From contig JAEHDC010000018.1 of NCBI GenBank assembly GCA_016880595.1, positions 1 through 47,140 of the forward strand: 47,140 nt of DNA, given 5' to 3'. Every line of letters starts with the position of its first letter. Position 1 is the stretch's first letter. The position numbers and the translations under genes are program-made. Source of the DNA: Candidatus Saccharimonadota bacterium. GTDB taxonomy: Bacteria > Patescibacteriota > Saccharimonadia > Saccharimonadales > EFPC-124. This document shows, one piece after another, positions 41,404 to 47,140 of the stretch. The notes under the pieces are model-generated. The model was not told the DNA's origin, did not search any database, and saw only the letters and a program-made list of their open reading frames with translations.

Positions 41404-43173
41404 TTATAGATTTCGCTTCTTAAGCTCTCTCCTAAACAACTCCAGTTGGTCACCTTCTTGCAGTAGAAGCTTGCCTCTTGTCTTTAATTGCAAGCCACAC
41501 ATGTCGCCCTCAAAAGCTTCTTTAACCTCTTGCTGCTGACGTTGGACTTTGCCAACCTCAGCTTCTGCAATTTGTTCATTTTTCCTCTTTACGCGAACCA
41601 GTAAATTCGGTTCAATTTTTCCAGAAGTGACTTCTCCACCACATATAACTTCATCTTTTGAAGTGCGGAATATGCCCTTTATAGTAAGCTTGCCGAGTTC
41701 CGTCTCAACAACTTCAGGAGCTAATAAATCTTCGAGTGTCTTCTTGGCGTCATCAATTAACTCATATATGATCTTAAACAATCGAACAGGAACTTTATCT
41801 CTTTGGGCTAAATGCTTAACAGCCGGAGGAAGCTGTACATTAAAACCATAAATTATAGCATCCGAACTTTGCGCCATACGAACGTCATTCTCTGATATAC
41901 TACCAATACCACTACTTATTATTCTTGGCGCAACCTCATCGCTCTCAAGCAGCTTCAGGCTATCTGCGACAGATGTGAGTGATCCCTGTACGTCAGCTCG
42001 CAAAATAACATTAACGAGTTGCTTCTCTTTTCGTCTCTTCATAAGCTGCAATAAGTCTGTGCTAGAAATTGCCGACGTCTGAATACTTTCCTTTACTTCA
42101 GTGTGATGCTTTACTGCCAAATTGCGTGCGTCCTTTTCTGTAAGCACAGACACAAAACGATCTCCGAATTGCGGAATATCTTTGAACCCAGTTACGGTTG
42201 CCGGCGTTGACGGACCAGCCTCCTTAAGTGATTTGCCAGCGAAGTCCTGCAAAGTTCTAACTTTAGCATAAGTATCGCCAGCAACCAAAAACGTTCCAGG
42301 CTTGAGCTTGCCGTTTTCAACTAACATACTTACAACCGCACCACGCCCCTGTTCCATGTGTGATTCAATAACCAAACCCTCTGCCGCACCAGTTGTCTCA
42401 GCTCTTAGCTCCTCAAAGTCAGCTACAAGCAAAATCATTTCCAGTAACTTATCAAGGTTTTGTTTTGTTTTTGCCGAAACCTCAACCATGACCGTATCTC
42501 CGCCCCACTCTTCTGGAGTGAGATTATGATCGGTAGCGAGCTGGGTTTTTACACGATTTACATCGGCTTCTGGTTTATCAATTTTATTAATTGCAACAAT
42601 AATCTTTGCATTGGCTTGTTGAGCAAACTTAATAGCTTCAATGGTTTGTGGCTTCACACCATCATCAGCTGCAACAACAATCACCACTACGTCCGTTAAA
42701 GCTGCGCCATGTTGTCTAAGCGCACTAAATGCCTCATGACCTGGAGTATCAAGCAATGTGATCTTGCGGCCGTTATATTCAGTTTGATAGGCGGCGATAT
42801 GCTGCGTTATGCCACCGGCCTCGCCACTTGCAACTTTCATATTTAAAATCGCATCTAGCAAGCTAGTCTTTCCGTGGTCTACATGCCCCATAACTGCCAC
42901 GATAGGCGGGCGGCTGCTGGCGTCCTTGCTCAAGGCACGTGTCTTACGATCTAAACTACTCTTTTCTTCAGCCTCTTTTTGCTTTAGGACAACCTCAAGA
43001 CCAAGCTCATCAACGATAATCTGCGCAGTCTCAAGATCAATACGTTGATTAATTGTGGCCATAATTCCATTTTTAAACAATTCACCTATAAGCTTCGTAA
43101 CTGGCAAATCCAATTGAGCCGCCAGCTCTCCAACGGTAATCATGCCTGGGACCACAAGTATTTTTTGGGCCAT
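41404..43173 (-). CDS. infB: Translation initiation factor IF-2 (short form)
   Basis: GTPase that brings fMet-tRNA to the 30S subunit. 589 aa, well below the usual 700-1000, because the long disordered N-terminal region is missing; the single IF2N-like domain (MITVGELAAQLDLPVTKLIGELFKNG) leads straight into the G domain with VMGHVDHGKTSLLDAI (G1), DTPGHEAF (G3), NKIDKPEAD (G4) and SAKT (G5). The C-terminal tRNA-binding C2 domain is present (LTIKGIFRTSKDEVICGGEV). SD AAAGGAG lies 8 nt before the ATG. Co-transcribed with rpsA, 40 nt upstream. Converges on the 1350-aa gene with 5 nt between them. Confidence 0.97.
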   Translation of the reverse strand: MAQKILVVPGMITVGELAAQLDLPVTKLIGELFKNGIMATINQRIDLETAQIIVDELGLEVVLKQKEAEEKSSLDRKTRALSKDASSRPPIVAVMGHVDHGKTSLLDAILNMKVASGEAGGITQHIAAYQTEYNGRKITLLDTPGHEAFSALRQHGAALTDVVVIVVAADDGVKPQTIEAIKFAQQANAKIIVAINKIDKPEADVNRVKTQLATDHNLTPEEWGGDTVMVEVSAKTKQNLDKLLEMILLVADFEELRAETTGAAEGLVIESHMEQGRGAVVSMLVENGKLKPGTFLVAGDTYAKVRTLQDFAGKSLKEAGPSTPATVTGFKDIPQFGDRFVSVLTEKDARNLAVKHHTEVKESIQTSAISSTDLLQLMKRRKEKQLVNVILRADVQGSLTSVADSLKLLESDEVAPRIISSGIGSISENDVRMAQSSDAIIYGFNVQLPPAVKHLAQRDKVPVRLFKIIYELIDDAKKTLEDLLAPEVVETELGKLTIKGIFRTSKDEVICGGEVTSGKIEPNLLVRVKRKNEQIAEAEVGKVQRQQQEVKEAFEGDMCGLQLKTRGKLLLQEGDQLELFRRELKKRNL

Positions 43174-43213
43174 GATCTGTCTCCTTTCTGGCGGCTCTCA
43201 GGGAGCCTGTTAA

Positions 43214-44272
43214 TTACTTTTTAAGGCTAAGTGAGATTTTGCGATTTTCTTTTAAAATCTCCAAAATCTTAAATGTCTTCTTCTCGTTCAGCTTGAAAAT
43301 CTTCTCCGGATCAACACTGTCATCTTCACCAAGCTCAGTTACGTGAACAAGAGCCTCTACAGCCGGACTAAGCTGAATAAAGGCGCCAAACGGCGTAATG
43401 CGCGTTACGGTACCCTCGACTTCATCGCCAACGTTAAACTTCTGCACTTCTTTAGCCCAAGGATCTTCCTGGAGCTGCTTAAGGCTGAGGCTGAGGCGAT
43501 CTTTTTCTATCGAAATGATCTTAGCATCAACAGTCTGACCGACCTTTACATAGTCTGACGGGTCGCTGACGCGCTCCCAACTAATTTCACTGATGTGAAT
43601 TAAACCTTCAATGCCGTCAACGTTTACAAAAGCACCAAAGTCTACAACGCCGGTAACAACACCTTTTACAGTGTCACCGATCTTAAGCTTGTCAAAACGC
43701 TCGGCGAGGCCTTCTTTTATAGCTTCTTTTTCTGAGAAAATAAGCTTGTTCGTCTTCCGATCAGCATCAAGTACGCGAACGCGAAGCGGCTTGTTGATCA
43801 ATGAGTTTAAGCGTTGTAAAATTTCATCTTTATCCGCACCAGCAACGCGAGGATAATGCTCAGCGCTCAGCTGACTCACGGGCATAAAACCACGAATGCC
43901 TTCTAGCTCGATCAATAATCCACCCCTGTTGGCATCATAGGCAATCACCTCGATAGTTTCACCTGCGTCCATTATTCGCTTTATGCCGTCCCAACCACGA
44001 TCTTTTGCAGCTTTGCGCAGGCTTAGTAGAGCGTATCCTTCCTCAATTTCCGGGTCAACAATACTTGCTGTAACTTCATCACCTTCTTTTAGTGACCGCA
44101 TTGCCCCAATCTCGCGACGAGGTACTAGACCCACGCCCTGAGAACCAAGATCAACCCAAAGCTCATGCTTTTTAACAGACAAAACCTTTCCTTCTACAAC
44201 TTCGCCTGCAGTAAGTTGATCAATTTGCTCCTGTTCCAGGAGCTCGTCCATAGTAATTGTGGCTTTCGCCAT
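43214..44272 (-). CDS. rpsA: 30S ribosomal protein S1 (four S1 domains)
   Basis: RNA-binding protein that assists mRNA loading. From the ATG at 44272 (MAKATITMDELLEQEQ) it has 352 aa with four S1 motifs, at about 20-85, 105-175, 190-260 and 275-350: for example EGKVLSVKKHELWVDLGSQGVGLVP, VVDFGAFVNVDGIEGLIHISEISWERV and TRITPFGAFIQLSPAVEALVHVTEL. E. coli S1 has six domains; a shorter four-domain version is known in several phyla. TATAAG at about 44314-44309 gives a possible -10, leaving a leader of about 30 nt with GAAAGGTG as a weak Shine-Dalgarno. Confidence 0.92.
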   Translation of the reverse strand: MAKATITMDELLEQEQIDQLTAGEVVEGKVLSVKKHELWVDLGSQGVGLVPRREIGAMRSLKEGDEVTASIVDPEIEEGYALLSLRKAAKDRGWDGIKRIMDAGETIEVIAYDANRGGLLIELEGIRGFMPVSQLSAEHYPRVAGADKDEILQRLNSLINKPLRVRVLDADRKTNKLIFSEKEAIKEGLAERFDKLKIGDTVKGVVTGVVDFGAFVNVDGIEGLIHISEISWERVSDPSDYVKVGQTVDAKIISIEKDRLSLSLKQLQEDPWAKEVQKFNVGDEVEGTVTRITPFGAFIQLSPAVEALVHVTELGEDDSVDPEKIFKLNEKKTFKILEILKENRKISLSLKK

Positions 44273-44365
44273 AGTGTATATAACACCTTTCTTCGTATAT
44301 TTTCTTATAGCACATTGGTGTACCATAAAGATTATTTTCTATTGTACCGTATAAGAGTAAAAAAA

Positions 44366-44791
44366 TCAAAGGGTGGTCTTACAAGAGTGTAATTTACGCC
44401 TAGATTTAGCATAAAGCTGAAAAACAAAAACAAGAAAGCCCATTGCCAAAGCAGAAGGGATTGTTTGTTCTGCCCCAGTTGATGGCATACTAATAGAGGC
44501 GGAGGCGCTTTCTTCAGAGCTATTGTCAGAATTATTGATAACTTCCGTACCACTTTCGTCTTCGTTGGGCACGTCTTGCGTCGCCTGTTCACTCTGCCGA
44601 GGGACGTCAGATGCGCCAACTTGATCCTGACTAATGCCCACCACTTGCGTTTCCGTTTGCGTATAGCTATAAGAGCGGCTTTTTAACCATCTCACACATA
44701 AGATAAGCGACGCCGCCAAAATAATAGCCACAATGATATAGAGAATGATTGGCTGCTTTTTATTGCAACTCGAATCAGAATTAATAGACAT
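44366..44791 (-). CDS. Membrane-anchored surface protein with an LPxTG-like (MPSTG) tail
   Basis: Not recognised as a family. 141 aa: N-terminal transmembrane helix (about 14-34), a Ser/Gln/Glu/Asn-rich low-complexity linker (about 40-100), then SMPSTGAEQTIP (102-106), a hydrophobic stretch (111-127) and a basic end KSRRKLHSCK. The last part has the layout of a cell-wall sorting signal: pentapeptide, hydrophobic helix, positive tail, with Met for Leu. SD GAGGGG is 5-6 nt before the ATG. Gene stands alone on minus, divergent from the ROK gene. No sortase in this window. Confidence 0.65.
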   Translation of the reverse strand: MSINSDSSCNKKQPIILYIIVAIILAASLILCVRWLKSRSYSYTQTETQVVGISQDQVGASDVPRQSEQATQDVPNEDESGTEVINNSDNSSEESASASISMPSTGAEQTIPSALAMGFLVFVFQLYAKSRRKLHSCKTTL

Positions 44792-44875
44792 ACTTTCCCC
44801 TCAACTTCCTCTCTACCCAGTTTACACACAAAAAAAGAATCGCGCAATCGCCTTTGCATGTTGTACACTATAAGT

Positions 44876-45682
44876 ATGATCACAGCTATAGATATTGGAG
44901 GAACGAAAACGCTTATTGCGCAATTTAACAATAAAATGGAGGCACAAAACCATATTAAATTCCCTACGCCATCCGTAGCATCTGATTTTATTACCACTTT
45001 AAATCAATATCTCTCGCAACTAGTTGATATCTCTACAATCACAATTGGCCTGCCAGGGCAAATTTCCGACGATGGTAGTACTGTTATGTATTGCGGTAAT
45101 CTGCCTTGGCGCAATGTGCCTCTCAAAAAAATACTGGCAGAAAATCACAAATGCCCAATTTACCTTGAAAATGACGCAGCAATGGGCGGGCTTGGTGAAA
45201 TGAACGCATTGCCGCACATACCAAAACTGGGCTATTATCTTTCTCTTGGCACTGGTATTGGCGGCTCAATCATTGTCAATGGCAGACTTTTGCCAGAACT
45301 TAAGCGCAGCGAGCCAGGGCATATGATACTCAATAACGGAAAAATATGGTCAGAATGGGAAGACATCGCTTCTGGCCATGCTATAACAGAAAAATTCGAT
45401 AAAATGGCCTACGACCTTAAAACTCCTGAGGAATGGCAGTGGGTAGCAGAGAATATTGCACAAGGCTTAAACTCAATAATTGTCACACTCCTACCGGACA
45501 CAATCGTCATTGGTGGAGGCATTGGACGATTCTTCGATCAATACGGTCATTTCCTAAATGAAAAACTGCGCAAGCGCCTTCCAGATTACATCAAATTACC
45601 CAGAATACTAGAAGCAAAACGTGCTGACGATGCCGTTATTTACGGCTGTTATTACCATGCAACCCATCAAAACCATCTTTAA
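44876..45682 (+). CDS. ROK family sugar kinase-like protein
   Basis: 268 aa with the ASKHA fold of ROK kinases, which phosphorylate glucose or amino sugars with ATP: phosphate-1 loop MITAIDIGGTKTLIAQF, TIGLPGQISDDG, active-site NDAAMGGLGE (catalytic Asp), LGTGIGGSIIVNG and IVIGGGIGRF. The Cys/His zinc-binding motif typical of ROK glucokinases (CGxxGCxE) is absent; the place after EPGHMIL reads NNGKIWSEWEDIASG. The sugar is not predictable. TACACT at 44864-44869 is 6 nt before the ATG. The end overlaps the HExxH gene by 26 nt. Confidence 0.88.
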   Translation: MITAIDIGGTKTLIAQFNNKMEAQNHIKFPTPSVASDFITTLNQYLSQLVDISTITIGLPGQISDDGSTVMYCGNLPWRNVPLKKILAENHKCPIYLENDAAMGGLGEMNALPHIPKLGYYLSLGTGIGGSIIVNGRLLPELKRSEPGHMILNNGKIWSEWEDIASGHAITEKFDKMAYDLKTPEEWQWVAENIAQGLNSIIVTLLPDTIVIGGGIGRFFDQYGHFLNEKLRKRLPDYIKLPRILEAKRADDAVIYGCYYHATHQNHL

Positions 45683-46121
45683 AAAAATTACTAGCGATTT
45701 TGCACATATAAGATTCGCTAGTGCCGATACTTTTTATTGGTCACCTAGCACTTCAACGATTTATTATTCTGAGATTAAAAATAATGAGGGCATCTGGAAC
45801 TTAATTCACGAAATCTCACATGCCGCCCTTGGCCACGCTTCATTTAATTCGGACATAGAATTATTACAATGCGAAGCGCAAGCCTGGGAATATGCCGACA
45901 CCACTCTATCACCAAAATATGGCATAACCATCGACTATAATTTTATGCAAGAACAATTAGATACATATCGCACTTGGCTCAATAAAAGAAGCCTTTGTCC
46001 AAACTGCAGGCAAAATGGCATTCAAACACAAAACACCTACAGGTGCATAAACTGCAGGTGTTCGTGGCGAGCCAACGAGGCTCGAAATTGTACCCTAAAA
46101 CGTTTTAGGCTGACAAGGTAA
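45657..46121 (+). CDS. HExxH metallopeptidase-like protein with C-terminal zinc ribbon
   Basis: 154 aa from the ATG at 45657. HEISH (residues 51-55, in LIHEISHAALGH) plus Glu in the CEAQAWEYA helix (E73) form a gluzincin-like zinc site, similar in layout to ImmA/IrrE-type peptidases (HExxH and a downstream EAxxFA helix). The C-terminus has CPNC (114-117) and CINC (130-133), a zinc ribbon. I infer a small soluble regulatory protease or a zinc-binding protein; the substrate is not known. Translation is coupled to the ROK gene (26-nt overlap). It ends 17 nt inside the convergent KGG gene. Confidence 0.7.
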   Translation: MQPIKTIFKKITSDFAHIRFASADTFYWSPSTSTIYYSEIKNNEGIWNLIHEISHAALGHASFNSDIELLQCEAQAWEYADTTLSPKYGITIDYNFMQEQLDTYRTWLNKRSLCPNCRQNGIQTQNTYRCINCRCSWRANEARNCTLKRFRLTR

Positions 46122-46356
46122 AGTCGACCTGAGAAGCAGCTTCCTCGATAGTCAAAGGTTTAGACACTGCTTTACCGCGTCGGCTTCTAGATCCACCAAT
46201 TCGACCAGCTTTACGGGCAAGATCGTGATTTGCGGCAAAACCGCCAGTATTACCATTACTACCACCGATAGCACCGATTCGTGCATAAAAATCCTTACCG
46301 TGGCGTTTTTTTATTGTTTCAGCAGCTTTAGCGCCGCCAGTCTTATTACCTGACAT
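46105..46356 (-). CDS. KGG-repeat stress protein-like
   Basis: 83 aa from the ATG at 46356 (MSGNKTGGAKAAETIKKRHG), after SD AAAGGAG at 46370-46364. Repeated Lys/Gly/Gly-type motifs (TGGAKAAETIKKRHGKDFYARIGAIGG, AANHDLARKAGRIGG) match the KGG repeats of the YciG/GsiB stress-protein family. The C-terminus (PLTIEEAASQVDFTLSA) is not repeated. Such proteins are hydrophilic, with unclear roles in stress. It has a strong consensus promoter (TTGACA-17-TAAAAT). Confidence 0.8.
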   Translation of the reverse strand: MSGNKTGGAKAAETIKKRHGKDFYARIGAIGGSNGNTGGFAANHDLARKAGRIGGSRSRRGKAVSKPLTIEEAASQVDFTLSA

Positions 46357-46398
46357 ATATAAACTCCTTTGCCTCATAAATGATATGTGACTGTTTAT

Positions 46399-46427
46399 AT
46401 TTTAACAGCGCTTGTGCTATCTGTCAA
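46399..46427 (-). promoter_or_regulatory. Promoter of the KGG-repeat gene
   Basis: TTGACA (46427-46422), 17 nt, TAAAAT (46404-46399), with a 36-nt leader containing a good Shine-Dalgarno. The -35 hexamer is perfect. Confidence 0.75.
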
Positions 46428-46466
46428 TATTTACACAAGCATTATATTATTTTAATACAAAGATAA

Positions 46467-46490
46467 AACCCTCGGCGTTAACCAAGGGTT
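46467..46490 (-). terminator. rRNA operon terminator
   Basis: AACCCTTGG / CCGAGGGTT (one G-U) around a 6-nt loop, followed by TTATCTTT on minus, directly after 5S rRNA. Confidence 0.8.
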
Positions 46491-46500
46491 CTATATAAAA

Positions 46501-46607
46501 CGGCACCGTGCTATTTTCCCACCTAAAAGGCAGTATAATCGCCGCGACTGGGCTTAACTTCTGTGTTCGGAATGGTAACAGGTGTCTCCCCAGTGCCATG
46601 GGCACCG
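46501..46607 (-). rRNA. rrf: 5S ribosomal RNA
   Basis: Read on minus: CGGTGCCCATGGCACTGGGG at the 5' end, the conserved CACCTGTTACCATTCCGAACAC and AGAAGTTAAGCCCAGTCGCG, and 3' TAGCACGGTGCCG. Terminal helix CGGUGCC/GGUGCCG closes the molecule with two wobble pairs. Length about 107 nt, slightly short. It follows the 23S gene on the same strand, as in a normal rrn operon. Confidence 0.95.
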
Positions 46608-46645
46608 AAAACTATATTCAAAATTAAACACAGTTTTCGGTGCCC
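46600..46645 (-). repeat. Inverted repeat covering the 5' strand of 5S rRNA
   Basis: GGGCACCGAAAACT (46600-46613 on plus) and its perfect complement (46632-46645), 14 bp with an 18-nt loop. It lies in the 23S-5S spacer and ends inside 5S helix I. Confidence 0.85.
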
Positions 46646-46760
46646 AAAAGGTACCTTATTGTATGATGTTAAAGGAATATCAGCGTGATGACTCACACTA
46701 ACTACTAGTCAATCCTACCTCATTAGCCAAGATTATGCAAGCATAATCAAAAACTAAAAA

Positions 46761-47140
<380 letters not shown>

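Noticed and set aside
44332..44619. 95-aa minus frame overlapping the surface-protein gene
   Set aside because: Different frame of the same region; the 141-aa frame has a membrane helix, sorting-like tail and Shine-Dalgarno.

Overview
The window looks like a chromosome segment of a Patescibacteria/CPR bacterium, most likely Candidatus Saccharibacteria (TM7). This is inferred from short versions of core proteins (EF-Ts of 198 aa, IF-2 of 589 aa, RecJ of 545 aa), dense gene packing with overlapping ends, a DUF475/TerC-like membrane protein, DUF5663-like small proteins, and a B12-dependent ribonucleotide reductase. Stop codons TAA, TAG and TGA are all used as stops, so the code is standard.

Layout. 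1-6 kb: a minus-strand run frr-uppS-rseP-CPBP protease-proS (proS runs off the left edge), a small membrane protein on plus, then rpsB-tsf on minus. 6-9.5 kb: plus-strand DUF475 protein, then rpmE-prfA-prmC. 9.5-15 kb: envelope block (NUDIX, HtrA, polytopic membrane protein, LCP ligase on minus; signal peptidase I on plus). 15-17.1 kb: parA-parB and rplU. 17.1-17.9 kb: two unknown genes. 18-21.1 kb: ileS, preceded by a leader that reads as a T-box riboswitch. 21.1-28.5 kb: CYTH and thioredoxin-like pair, a membrane protein, nrdJ, ftsZ, ftsA. 28.5-33.2 kb: map, adk, yqeY-like, rpsU, recJ, a winged-helix protein, a degenerate phosphoribosyltransferase. 33.3-36.6 kb on plus: priA, def, fmt. 36.6-41.4 kb: two divergent DUF5663-like genes around a perfect palindrome, the second joined to a 1350-aa membrane protein with a possible glycosyltransferase-like domain. 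41.4-44.3 kb: infB and rpsA. 44.4-46.4 kb: a sorting-signal-like surface protein, a ROK family protein, an HExxH protein and a KGG-repeat protein. 46.4-47.1 kb: minus-strand 5S rRNA and the 3' end of 23S rRNA.

Functionally this is mostly housekeeping: translation initiation and release (infB, rpsA, rpsB, tsf, frr, prfA, prmC, def, fmt, map), tRNA charging (proS, ileS), division and segregation (ftsA, ftsZ, parA, parB), replication restart and repair (priA, recJ), and envelope building (uppS, LCP, lepB, rseP, htrA). The less ordinary content is: the ileS T-box with its specifier in the loop of a very short hairpin; a consistent pattern of promoters whose -10 box lies 6-10 nt before the start codon, implying many leaderless mRNAs; the DUF5663/giant-protein locus; and a long inverted repeat at the 5' end of 5S rRNA. 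All homology calls are from recognised motifs, with no database search.
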